From JBKJVQ01 sp046717125 (GTDB taxonomy: Bacteria; Pseudomonadota; Alphaproteobacteria; Rhizobiales; Methyloligellaceae), in assembly GCA_046717125.1 (NCBI GenBank), contig JBKJVQ010000121.1, positions 1 to 43,670 on the forward strand: a stretch of DNA of 43,670 nt, given 5' to 3'. A program made the position numbers and the translations under genes. The notes below the pieces were generated by a model. It did not search any database, had not been told where the DNA came from, and worked only from the letters and a program-made list of their open reading frames with translations. The first letter of the stretch is position 1; each line of letters starts with the position of its first letter. Below are positions 26,494-34,435 of the stretch, one piece after another.

Positions 26494-28833
26494 TCACGCC
26501 GCTTCGACGAAGCTGTCCAGCACGCGCTTCTGGCCGGCCTTTTCGAAATCGACGAGCAGCTTGTTGCCGTCGACCTGCGCGATGGTGCCGTAGCCGAATT
26601 TCTGGTGGAACACGCGCATGCCGCGCGCCAGCCCCGCGCCCGAGGCCGCGCTCGTCGCGATCAGCTCGCCCTTGCCTTCGATGATCGGCGGCGTGCGATA
26701 GGCCGCACCGCCCTGACCGGACCGGGCCGCGCGGGCGCGCTTCCAGCCCGGCGTCTCGTAGGCGCCGCCCGCGAACAGCGCCTCCGGCGAGTCGAAGCGG
26801 CTCGCACCGTAGGACGCGCGATCCTCCCGAACCTCGACATGGACTTCGGGCAGCTCGTCCACGAAGCGTGAGGCGATCGCCGATTGCCACAGTCCGTGCG
26901 TACGCCGGTTTTGCGCGAACATGATCTTGGCGCGGCGGCGCGGGCGCGTGATGCCGACATAAGCGAGGCGGCGCTCCTCCTCTAATCCGGCGCGGCCGTT
27001 CTCGTCGAGCGTACGCTGACTCGGAAACAGACCTTCCTCCCAGCCGGGCAGGAACACGTTATCGAATTCGAGACCCTTGGCGCTGTGTAGGGTCATCAGG
27101 CTGACGCGTTCCGCGCCGTCCTCGGTCTGCGCATCCATAACGAGCGACACGTGTTCGAGGAACGCCGCGAGTGACTCGAACTCCTCCATGAAGCGGACGA
27201 GCTCCTTGAGGTTGTCGAGGCGGCTCGCAGCCTGGGGCGATTTGTCTGCCTGCCACATCGCGGTGTAGCCGGACTCGTCGAGAATGATTTCCGCAAGCTC
27301 CGTGTGCCGCATGGTCGCGACCAGCCCGCGCCAGCGGTCGAACGCACGCAGCAGGTCGGCCAACCCGCGGCGGGGCTTCGGCTTCAGCTCCTCGGTCTCG
27401 ACCAGAAGCCGAGCGGCATGAGCAAGAGGCACGCCCTCCTTCCGCGCATGCTGGTTGATGGCGGCGAGAGTCGCTTCGGCGAGCCCGCGGCGCGGCGTAT
27501 TCAGGATGCGTTCGAACTTCAGATCGTTGGACGGGTTGAGCGTCACCTCGAAATAGGCGGTCGCGTCGCGGATTTCCTGGCGCTCATAAAAGCGCGGCCC
27601 GCCGACGACGCGATAAGGGAGCCCCAGCGTCACGAACCGGTCCTCGAAGGCGCGCATCTGGAAGCTCGCGCGCACGAGGATCGCCACTTCGTTGAGAGAC
27701 TCGCCGCTGCGCTGCAACTGCTCGATGTCGTCACCGACGATGCGCGCCTCTTCCTCGTCGTCCCAGCTTCCCTGCACGGCGACCTTCTCGCCATCGCCGA
27801 TGTCGGTATGCAGCGTCTTGCCGAGCCGGCCTTCATTATGCGCAATCAGTCCGGATGCAGCGGCGAGGATATGCCCGGTCGAGCGATAGTTGCGCTCGAG
27901 GCGGATGATTTTCGCGCCGGGAAAGTCGCTCCCGAAACGGAGGATGTTGTCGACCTCGGCCCCGCGCCAGCCATAGATCGACTGATCGTCGTCGCCGACA
28001 CAGCACACGTTGCGGGTCTTCTGCGCCAGTAGCCGGAGCCACAGATACTGGGCGACGTTCGTATCCTGATATTCGTCGACCAGTATGAACGAGAAGCGCT
28101 GCTGGTACTGAGCGAGCACGTCGGGGTGGGTCTGGAACAGGCGTAGATTTTCGAGCAGCAGATCGCCGAAATCGACCGCGTTCAGTTCCTTTAGCCGCGT
28201 CTGGTAGGCTTCGTAGAGTTCCGCGCCTCGGCCGTTGGCAAAGGCGAAGGACTCGCCCGCCGGTACGCGCGCCGGCACAAGTCCCCGGTTCTTCCAGCCG
28301 TCGATCAGCCCGGCGAGATGACGCGCGGGCCAGCGCTTCTCATCGATATTCTCAGCGGCGATCAACTGCTTCATCAGCCGGATCTGGTCGTCCACGTCCA
28401 GCACGGTAAAGCTCGGCTTGAGATCGACCAGCTCGGCATGACGGCGCAGGATCTTGACGCCGATCGCGTGGAAAGTGCCGAGCCACGGCATGCCTTCGAC
28501 CGCGCCGCCGATCAGCCGGCCGATGCGCTGCTTCATCTCGCGCGCCGCCTTGTTGGTGAACGTGACGGCGAGGATGCCCGATGGCCTGGCGCGGCCTGTC
28601 GCCAGGATATGCGCGATGCGGGTGGTCAGGACGCGCGTCTTGCCCGTGCCCGCGCCGGCCAGCACGAGCAACGGGCCGTCCAGAGTCTCGACCGCCTCGC
28701 GCTGTTCCGGGTTGAGCGCGTCGAGATAGGCGGGAGCGCCGCGCCCTATCGCACGCTGAGAAATGCTCGGCCCGCGCGCCTCGCCGAACCCTTCCGGCGT
28801 CAGGGCACGGGCCGAATTGTCATGATTCGCCAT
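26494..28833 (-). CDS. uvrD: UvrD/PcrA-type DNA helicase II
   Basis: Superfamily 1A 3'-5' helicase for nucleotide excision and mismatch repair. In its 779 residues: Q-motif LNPEQREAV, Walker A AGAGTGKT (residues 60-67), motif Ia LAVTFTNKAAREMK, Walker B/II VDEYQDTN, motif III VGDDDQSIYGWRGA, motif IV RLERNYRS, motif V LMTLHSAKGLEFDNVFLPG, and motif VI RRLAYVGITRPR. The C terminus (GMRVFHQKFGYGTIAQVDGN) is the Tudor-like domain that contacts RNA polymerase in UvrD/PcrA. The ATG at 28833 lies close behind a TATAAT on the same strand. A LexA box 43-57 bases upstream suggests SOS induction. Confidence 0.95.
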   Translation of the reverse strand: MANHDNSARALTPEGFGEARGPSISQRAIGRGAPAYLDALNPEQREAVETLDGPLLVLAGAGTGKTRVLTTRIAHILATGRARPSGILAVTFTNKAAREMKQRIGRLIGGAVEGMPWLGTFHAIGVKILRRHAELVDLKPSFTVLDVDDQIRLMKQLIAAENIDEKRWPARHLAGLIDGWKNRGLVPARVPAGESFAFANGRGAELYEAYQTRLKELNAVDFGDLLLENLRLFQTHPDVLAQYQQRFSFILVDEYQDTNVAQYLWLRLLAQKTRNVCCVGDDDQSIYGWRGAEVDNILRFGSDFPGAKIIRLERNYRSTGHILAAASGLIAHNEGRLGKTLHTDIGDGEKVAVQGSWDDEEEARIVGDDIEQLQRSGESLNEVAILVRASFQMRAFEDRFVTLGLPYRVVGGPRFYERQEIRDATAYFEVTLNPSNDLKFERILNTPRRGLAEATLAAINQHARKEGVPLAHAARLLVETEELKPKPRRGLADLLRAFDRWRGLVATMRHTELAEIILDESGYTAMWQADKSPQAASRLDNLKELVRFMEEFESLAAFLEHVSLVMDAQTEDGAERVSLMTLHSAKGLEFDNVFLPGWEEGLFPSQRTLDENGRAGLEEERRLAYVGITRPRRRAKIMFAQNRRTHGLWQSAIASRFVDELPEVHVEVREDRASYGASRFDSPEALFAGGAYETPGWKRARAARSGQGGAAYRTPPIIEGKGELIATSAASGAGLARGMRVFHQKFGYGTIAQVDGNKLLVDFEKAGQKRVLDSFVEAA

Positions 28834-28841
28834 TGGGCCCG

Positions 28842-28847
28842 ATTATA
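28842..28847 (-). promoter_or_regulatory. Candidate -10 box of uvrD
   Basis: On the minus strand this reads TATAAT, a perfect -10 hexamer, and ends 8 bases before the uvrD ATG. A transcript from it would have almost no leader, so the mRNA may be leaderless or nearly so. A possible -35, TTGTGA at 28868-28863, has a short 15-base spacer and lies inside the palindrome CTTGTGTCACAAG (28857-28869). Confidence 0.4.
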
Positions 28848-28875
28848 GCACGATGTCTTGTGTCACAAGCGTTGT

Positions 28876-28890
28876 GTTCTGCATGCGTTC
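28876..28890. promoter_or_regulatory. LexA (SOS) box, GTTC-N7-GTTC
   Basis: The sequence GTTCTGCATGCGTTC is an exact match to the direct-repeat LexA box GTTC-N7-GTTC known from alphaproteobacteria. It lies in the 88-base divergent region between uvrD (minus) and vapB (plus), placed to block either promoter. The second GTTC also forms GTTC-N7-GAAC with 28898-28901. uvrD is a known SOS target in several bacteria, which supports the reading. Confidence 0.65.
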
Positions 28891-28891
28891 C

Positions 28892-28921
28892 GTGGTAGAA
28901 CAGAGTTGATGTTTCTACCAC
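28892..28921. promoter_or_regulatory. Inverted repeat upstream of vapB, candidate VapBC operator
   Basis: GTGGTAGAA (28892-28900) and TTCTACCAC (28913-28921) are a perfect 9-bp inverted repeat with a 12-base spacer, ending directly before the first possible vapB ATG. VapBC complexes usually repress their own promoter by binding such repeats. A weak vapBC promoter, TTGTGT (28872-28877) and TAGAAC (28896-28901) with an 18-base spacer, would overlap this site. Confidence 0.5.
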
Positions 28922-28933
28922 ATGGACTTTGCG

Positions 28934-29200
28934 ATGAGCTTGAACATCAAAAACGAGGATGCGCACCGCTTGGCTTCCGAAATCGCCAAGGCCACGGGCG
29001 AGTCCCTCACTGAAGCCGTGACGACGGCGTTACGCGAGCGGCTTGCGCGGTTGGATGCGGAGAAAGAAAAAGAACGCGCAAGAATTGTGAGTGAGGTCGA
29101 GAAAATTGTCGAGCGAGTTCAAAAGCATCTCGTTGGACCTCCAATCGACATGGATGAGTTTTTATACGACGAGTATGGGCTCCCCCGAAGTGATCGTTGA
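28934..29200 (+). CDS. vapB: VapB-type antitoxin
   Basis: An 88-residue antitoxin of the Rv0623/PSK transcription-factor type. The N terminus SLNIKNEDAHRLASEIAKAT followed by GESLTEAVTTALRERLARL matches VapB antitoxins that pair with PIN toxins; the first part makes a DNA-binding fold. The C-terminal part (PPIDMDEFLYDEYGLPRS) is the toxin-wrapping segment. I prefer the ATG at 28934 because family members begin near MSLxIK; the ATG at 28922 would add MDFA and starts right at the operator repeat. It overlaps vapC by 26 bases, so translation is coupled. Confidence 0.82.
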   Translation: MSLNIKNEDAHRLASEIAKATGESLTEAVTTALRERLARLDAEKEKERARIVSEVEKIVERVQKHLVGPPIDMDEFLYDEYGLPRSDR

Positions 29201-29585
29201 TAGCTCGGCCATACTCGCGGTTCTGTTGGCCGAACCGGAAAAACCGCAAATATTGAAAGCGTTGCTGACAGCTTCGATGCGGGCGCTCTCGGCAGCCAAT
29301 TACCTTGAAGCCTCCATCGTCTTCGATCAGCGCACCGATGAAAACGCGAGGGAAGAGCTCGATCTCCTGATTGCGACGACGCAAATTCTCATCGTCCCCG
29401 TCACCGCCGCCCAGGCCCGCATCGCGCGGGAAGCCTATCGCCGCTTCGGCCGCGGCAACCATCCCGCCAGGCTGAATTTCGGCGATTGCTTTGCCTATGC
29501 CCTTGCGAAGGAGACCGGCCGTCCCCTTCTGTTCATGGGCACCGATTTCGGGCAGACGGACATTGTCTGCGTGCGCGCTCCCTAA
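29175..29585 (+). CDS. vapC: VapC-type PIN-domain ribonuclease toxin
   Basis: A 136-residue PIN-domain nuclease. The acidic active-site residues are all present: Asp9 in VIVDSSAILAVL, Glu44 in AANYLEAS, Asp104 in LNFGDCFAYALA, and Asp124 in LFMGTDFGQTD. VapC enzymes cleave tRNA or rRNA at specific sites; the target here cannot be inferred. The ATG at 29175 lies inside vapB with GACGAG just upstream. The stop is TAA at 29583-29585. The cassette lies next to a LexA box, so its expression might change with DNA damage. Confidence 0.87.
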   Translation: MGSPEVIVDSSAILAVLLAEPEKPQILKALLTASMRALSAANYLEASIVFDQRTDENAREELDLLIATTQILIVPVTAAQARIAREAYRRFGRGNHPARLNFGDCFAYALAKETGRPLLFMGTDFGQTDIVCVRAP

Positions 29586-29742
29586 TCGCTCATAAGTCAG
29601 GCAGGCGCTAACGGTTTTGCCATAAAAAAGGCGTTGAATTTCGGGATGATATCAAGGTGACGAGGCGCTTGCACAATCCCGGCAACAGGCTGATGGTTTG
29701 CCGAGTGCGGATGACGCCGTTGCGCACGGTTTCCGGCTGCCG

Positions 29743-32700
29743 ATGCGGCCGCGTTCGGAGATCCAGGCGACCGTGAATTCCCTGTTGTTGACCATAGGTT
29801 TCGTACTCGTTCTAGCGTTCAGCGCGCTGTTCGCCGCGCCGCTCTTCGTGAACTGGAACGACTATCGCGCCGTGTTCGAGGAACAGGCGAGCGCAATCGT
29901 CGGGCGCCCGGTCGTCATTCGCGGAGAGATCGAAGCTCGCATTATGCCGGCTCCGGTACTGCGGCTGCACGACGTCGCCATCGCCGATGCCGCCGGTTCG
30001 TTCGAGACACCTTTCGCGAGCATCGAATCCGTCACGGCCGATCTTACGCCGGGATCGCTGCTGCAGGGCGCTATCGATGTGCGCCATCTTCATTTGACGG
30101 TTCCGGTCCTGCGGCTTGCCGTCGATGAAAACGGCTCACTTTCCCTCGATCCGCCAAGGGCTAAAAAACCAAAGCAGGGCTACGTACCGGGCTTCGCCGT
30201 CAGCGAAGTCTCGATTGATGGCGGACAGATCGAATACAGCGAAGCGGCGACGGATCGCGCGGTGAAGCTGACCGACATCGTCGGCGCCGTGGTCATGCGC
30301 GATCTCGCGGGACCATACAGGTTTACCGGACATGTTTCCCAGGCAGGCGTCCGGCGCGCCTTGCGCTTCGCCACCGGCCGGATCGATGCGTCGGGCCGCG
30401 TTCCGCTGAAGGCCATCGTCGACGATCCGGATGGCGCGATGGTCTATACGGTCGAGGGCGCAATGCCGGACTGGCGCGCTTCGCCCGCGTTCGAAGGCGC
30501 TTTCACGGCGCGCGCGGTCCCAAAGCCGGGCCCGGACGCTCCGGCCGACGAATCCGCCGTTGCCACCGGCGCGCCGTTCGAAGCGCGCGCCAAGCTCGAC
30601 GCCACGACCGAGATGCTTTCGTTCCGGGAACTGGAAGTTACGCTCAGGCAGCGAGGCCGGTCGCAAACGCTCAAGGGTGCGGCTTCGGTCGATCTTGCGC
30701 GCGACTTGAAGATTGAGGGCAACCTCGCCGCGCGTTTTCTCGACGCTGATCTATTGTTCGCGGCGAAAGACAATGCGCGGGTCTCGCCAGGCGATGCGTT
30801 GTCCCGTCTCGCCGGCTTTCTGATCGAGCATCGTAATCGCGCCTCGATCGGGCGCATGGGGATCGAAATCGAACAGCTGAATGCAGGCGGCGATCTTTTG
30901 CGGGACATCAAGCTTGCCTTGGCGACGGACGAGCAGGGCGTGAAGATCGACGCGCTTTCACTGGCCGGACCCGGCGGTAGCATCCTGAGCGCTTCGGGAC
31001 TTCTCTCCGGCGAGCCCACGGCTCCAAGATTCGTGGGGCCGGTCCAGCTTGAGGGCTCGCAGGCGGATACGCTGCTCCGCTGGCTTGCGTCCGATCAGGG
31101 ACAAGCGCTGCGTACCGATGTCGGCGCGTTCGCCCTTGCAGGAGACGCCGATATTTCCGCGGATCGCGTCTCCGCCACCGGGCTTCGCGGCGAACTCGAC
31201 GGCGCTACGTTTTCCGGCGTGGTGGATTTCAAGCCCGCGCAAGGCGATGCGCGGGGATCTCTGGAACTGACGCTGAAGAGCGACCGGCTTGATCTAAACC
31301 GCGCGCTGGCCGAGGCGGTGACGCTCGACGAGCTTCTTGAAACTCCGGAGGAACAGCGCCGCAACCAGGCTGCGGAAATCGTGTCGCCGCGCGTGGCGCA
31401 GTTGCTTGGAACGCTCGCCGGCGTCGATGCGGATGTGGAGATCGCGTTCGGTGCGGTCGCGCTGCCCGGCATGGCGGAGGGTCCGCTCGACGCCCAGTTC
31501 AGCTATCGCGACGGGACGCTCGATATCGCACGCCTGTCGTTCAGCGCCGGCGAAACGCTCAGCGTGCAGGGGCAGGGACGGGTCGAGCAATTGACCAAGG
31601 CGCCGAGCGGCAAGGTGGATTTCGCGCTCAAGGCCGCAAATCAGGACGCCGCGAAGCTGATCGTCGAAACGCTCGGACTTCCGGAATGGCTCGGCAATGA
31701 CGGGCAGCGCATCGCGCGGCTCGCGCCGCTCGACCTTGCGATCGGCGTCGATGCCAAACGCTCGGGCGACGTGTCGAACGTCGCTCTCGACATCGCAGGC
31801 TCGGCCGGTGAAACCAATCTCGCGGTCAAGGGAATGTTCGAGGGCCGGATCGACAATTTCGAGAGCGGCGCGATTGACGGTGAGGCCACGCTGACATCGT
31901 CCGATGCGCGGCAGATCGTCGAACTCATCGCGCCGGAAAAGGCGCCGAAACGGCTCGATGGCGAGGCCGCCGCACCGGGTGAGGGCGTCCTGCGGATCAA
32001 GGCGAAGGGCTCGCCCGGCGCGGGCATGGAAACGTCGGCGTCGCTAAGCGCCCAGCTCATTGATGTTCGCTTCGACGGACAATCGCGTTGGTTGAATGGG
32101 TGGCTCGCACTCGAAGGCGATTTTGCCGTGTCCTCGCCAGACGACGCGTTCGCCTATGCGCTCGCCGGTTTGCCGGCACCGCCGGATAGGGAGGCTGCGT
32201 TCGACCTGCGCGGCAAGATCGTCAGCGAGAGCGGGATCTATCGCCTGACGGAAATCTCCGGTTCGGTCGCGGACGCCGATATAGGCGGAACGGCAAGCCT
32301 CGACCTTGCGCAGGCACGGCCAGCCGTGATCGCCGACGTCACGGCGACACGCCTGTCGCTTGCCGCGCTGCTCGGACTTTCGGTCGCCTGGGACCGCAAT
32401 CCGGCGACCGAGGACGTGGTCGCTGACGGGACAGCGCAAGGTGGTTCGGTATGGCCGGCGCGCGCATTCGGGCTTGGCGACGCTGCGGCCGATTTCGACC
32501 TCAAGATCGTCGCGCCGACGGTTGCCCTCTTCGAGGGCGTCGAGGCGGACAATGCACGCGTCGAACTTTCCCTGCGGCCGAACGTCCTGCAACTGACGAA
32601 GCTGGAGGCCGAGTTGTTCGGAGGCCGGCTCGCAATGTCCGGGAAGCTCGAGGGAAAGGGCACGAGCGCGGCGCTTGAAGCAACGATCGATCTCGCCGAT

Positions 32701-34224
32701 GCGCAGCTTGATCCATTGGGGCGGGCGATCGCGGGGCGCGTGATCGCCGAAGGTCCGGTTGGCCTGTCGCTGACGGTCAATGGCGAAGGCTTGAGTCCGA
32801 GCGGTCTGATCGCGGGACTCGATGGCAAGGGTCAGATCGCGCTCGGCGACGGCATGCTGCGCAACCTGTCGGCTCAACCGTTGAAAGAGGTCGCTGCGTA
32901 TGCCGCCAAGCGTGACGGTGGCGAAAGGGCAGAGTCGCTGGTGCGCGATCTTGGTCCAAAGCTCATTTCGGGCGCGTTCGGATTCAAGCCCGCATCCATT
33001 CCGTTCGAGCTACGCGCCGGTACGCTGCGGGTCTCGGACGCCAATCTTCTCAGTGAAGGCGCGCGCGCCGAATTCCGCGCCTATGTCGAGCTGGTCAGCC
33101 TGCGGCTGGACAGCGAATGGAACATGCGGCTTAGCGGCGGCGACGCTCGGCTTGCCGACATGCCGCCGGTCAACCTTGTCATCGCCGGACCGCTTTCCGA
33201 TGCGGGCGCGCTGAGCGCAACGGTCGCGACCTCCGCGGTCGAGCGCTATTTCACGATGCGGCGCATGGAGGCTGACGTAGAGCAGCTCGAAAATCTCGAT
33301 GTGGGCGGCGGCGAGGATGACAAGCGCTCGGACGCAAAGCCGGCGGAGGGTATCGAGCAGGCGCGCGGTGCGCCTTCCGGAAGGCCTAAGTTGGATCCGC
33401 AGGTCAAGTCGGAGCCTCTCAATCAATCGGCAGCGGTCGCCGGACCCGAACCCGAACTCTCGCTGGAATCCGTTGCCGTTGTGCCGCCTCCACTCAATCC
33501 GCCGCTGCCACGCGACAATCCCCGTCGGCACGACAAGTTGCGTCTGAGCGAGCCTGCGCCCGAGCCCGAGCCTGAGCCCGAACCTCAGCAAATCGAAGCG
33601 AAATCAGAGGCCGATCCAGGATCGGAGGAAGCCACAGCGCTCCCGGCCGCCGTGGCGCCGGCGGAGGCTGTTTTCCCACCGGAAAACGACAGGTCGCACC
33701 TGAACGAGCCTGAGCCCGAGCGGGAGCAAATCGAAGCGCGGTCAGGGCCCGATGCGGGATCGGTGGACGCCGAAGCGCTGCCAGCAGCGGCGCCGGCCGA
33801 GATCGCTCCCCGCCCCGCGCCGGCGCTGCAAAAGGTCAAACCCCGAAGACGCGGCAAGTCGCGCCCAAGCAAGTCTGAACCTCGGCAAATCGAAGCGCGC
33901 TCGGCGCCCGATCCAGGGTCGAAGGAAGCCAAGGCCCTTCGGGCCGCGGCGCCGGCCGTGGTCGGTTCACCTCAGTCGCCTTCACTGCGGAGGGCCGAAC
34001 CCGAGATGGCCGAAATCGAGTCTTCCGAGATCGATCCGTCCGAGATTGATTTGCCGGAGAACGTGACCGAAGAGTTGCCGTGGATCACGGAGGCTCAGCC
34101 AGAATCCGAGCGGGCGGAAGATCTTCAGACTCGGGCGCGGCCCGCGCAAAGACGGCCGGCGCGTCGCGATCGAAAGCGTGACGACAGCGTCGATTTTTTC
34201 AGGCATCTGGGCGGCGGCTTCTAA
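29743..34224 (+). CDS. Large AsmA-family (AsmA/TamB-like) membrane protein
   Basis: A very long protein, 1493 residues from the ATG at 29743 (a TTG at 29698 or GTG at 29773 are alternatives). One N-terminal membrane segment (SLLLTIGFVLVLAFSALFAA) anchors it in the inner membrane, followed by NWNDYRAVFEEQASAIVGRP and EARIMPAPVLRLHDVAIAD, typical of AsmA proteins. The long periplasmic middle resembles the repetitive beta-groove fold of AsmA/TamB proteins, and the region near 32700-33270 fits the AsmA C-terminal domain. This family is linked to lipid transport and outer-membrane upkeep. The last 290 residues are disordered, with Pro, Glu and Ala repeats, then a basic end. It is followed by a convergent gene that overlaps its 3' end by 26 bases. 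Confidence 0.85.
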   Translation: MRPRSEIQATVNSLLLTIGFVLVLAFSALFAAPLFVNWNDYRAVFEEQASAIVGRPVVIRGEIEARIMPAPVLRLHDVAIADAAGSFETPFASIESVTADLTPGSLLQGAIDVRHLHLTVPVLRLAVDENGSLSLDPPRAKKPKQGYVPGFAVSEVSIDGGQIEYSEAATDRAVKLTDIVGAVVMRDLAGPYRFTGHVSQAGVRRALRFATGRIDASGRVPLKAIVDDPDGAMVYTVEGAMPDWRASPAFEGAFTARAVPKPGPDAPADESAVATGAPFEARAKLDATTEMLSFRELEVTLRQRGRSQTLKGAASVDLARDLKIEGNLAARFLDADLLFAAKDNARVSPGDALSRLAGFLIEHRNRASIGRMGIEIEQLNAGGDLLRDIKLALATDEQGVKIDALSLAGPGGSILSASGLLSGEPTAPRFVGPVQLEGSQADTLLRWLASDQGQALRTDVGAFALAGDADISADRVSATGLRGELDGATFSGVVDFKPAQGDARGSLELTLKSDRLDLNRALAEAVTLDELLETPEEQRRNQAAEIVSPRVAQLLGTLAGVDADVEIAFGAVALPGMAEGPLDAQFSYRDGTLDIARLSFSAGETLSVQGQGRVEQLTKAPSGKVDFALKAANQDAAKLIVETLGLPEWLGNDGQRIARLAPLDLAIGVDAKRSGDVSNVALDIAGSAGETNLAVKGMFEGRIDNFESGAIDGEATLTSSDARQIVELIAPEKAPKRLDGEAAAPGEGVLRIKAKGSPGAGMETSASLSAQLIDVRFDGQSRWLNGWLALEGDFAVSSPDDAFAYALAGLPAPPDREAAFDLRGKIVSESGIYRLTEISGSVADADIGGTASLDLAQARPAVIADVTATRLSLAALLGLSVAWDRNPATEDVVADGTAQGGSVWPARAFGLGDAAADFDLKIVAPTVALFEGVEADNARVELSLRPNVLQLTKLEAELFGGRLAMSGKLEGKGTSAALEATIDLADAQLDPLGRAIAGRVIAEGPVGLSLTVNGEGLSPSGLIAGLDGKGQIALGDGMLRNLSAQPLKEVAAYAAKRDGGERAESLVRDLGPKLISGAFGFKPASIPFELRAGTLRVSDANLLSEGARAEFRAYVELVSLRLDSEWNMRLSGGDARLADMPPVNLVIAGPLSDAGALSATVATSAVERYFTMRRMEADVEQLENLDVGGGEDDKRSDAKPAEGIEQARGAPSGRPKLDPQVKSEPLNQSAAVAGPEPELSLESVAVVPPPLNPPLPRDNPRRHDKLRLSEPAPEPEPEPEPQQIEAKSEADPGSEEATALPAAVAPAEAVFPPENDRSHLNEPEPEREQIEARSGPDAGSVDAEALPAAAPAEIAPRPAPALQKVKPRRRGKSRPSKSEPRQIEARSAPDPGSKEAKALRAAAPAVVGSPQSPSLRRAEPEMAEIESSEIDPSEIDLPENVTEELPWITEAQPESERAEDLQTRARPAQRRPARRDRKRDDSVDFFRHLGGGF
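33571..33964 (+). repeat. Three degenerate repeats in the AsmA-family C-terminal tail
   Basis: Three copies of a segment of roughly 30 codons share the core P-x-QIEA(R/K)S-x-x-D-x-GS-x-x-A-x-AL-x-AA. Core starts fall near 33583 (QQIEAKSEADPGSEEATAL), 33727 (QIEARSGPDAGSVDAEAL) and 33886 (QIEARSAPDPGSKEAKAL). Each is preceded by an acidic EPEPE or basic spacer. This is a disordered, repeat-expanded tail rather than a folded domain. Confidence 0.75.
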
Positions 34225-34435
34225 CTGCCACCTCCCGCAACCGCTTCAGCACGTAGAGGCGTATGGCGGACGAGAGGCCATCGCGGCCGCGCGCGGAATC
34301 GATCATGGCAACGATGTCGCCCATCGATTGCCTGTCATTTTGGGCGATCTCCGAGAGCGCATCCCAGAATTCCGGCTCGACCGACACGCTCGTGCGATGA
34401 CCGCGGATGGTCACCGATCGCTTGTGCCCGCTCAC
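34199..34435 (-). CDS. Ribbon-helix-helix domain protein coupled to fumC
   Basis: A 78-residue protein starting at a GTG that overlaps the fumC stop (GTGA). The sequence HKRSVTIRGHRTSVSVEPEF forms the ribbon strand, followed by helices FWDALSEIAQNDRQSMGDIV and SSAIRLYVLKRLREVAV, matching the small alphaproteobacterial ribbon-helix-helix family (RHH_4 type, from memory). It could be a DNA-binding regulator; its targets are unknown. It is convergent with the AsmA-family gene and overlaps its end by 26 bases. Translational coupling to fumarase suggests co-expression, but I cannot say it regulates fumC. Confidence 0.8.
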   Translation of the reverse strand: MSGHKRSVTIRGHRTSVSVEPEFWDALSEIAQNDRQSMGDIVAMIDSARGRDGLSSAIRLYVLKRLREVAVRSRRPDA

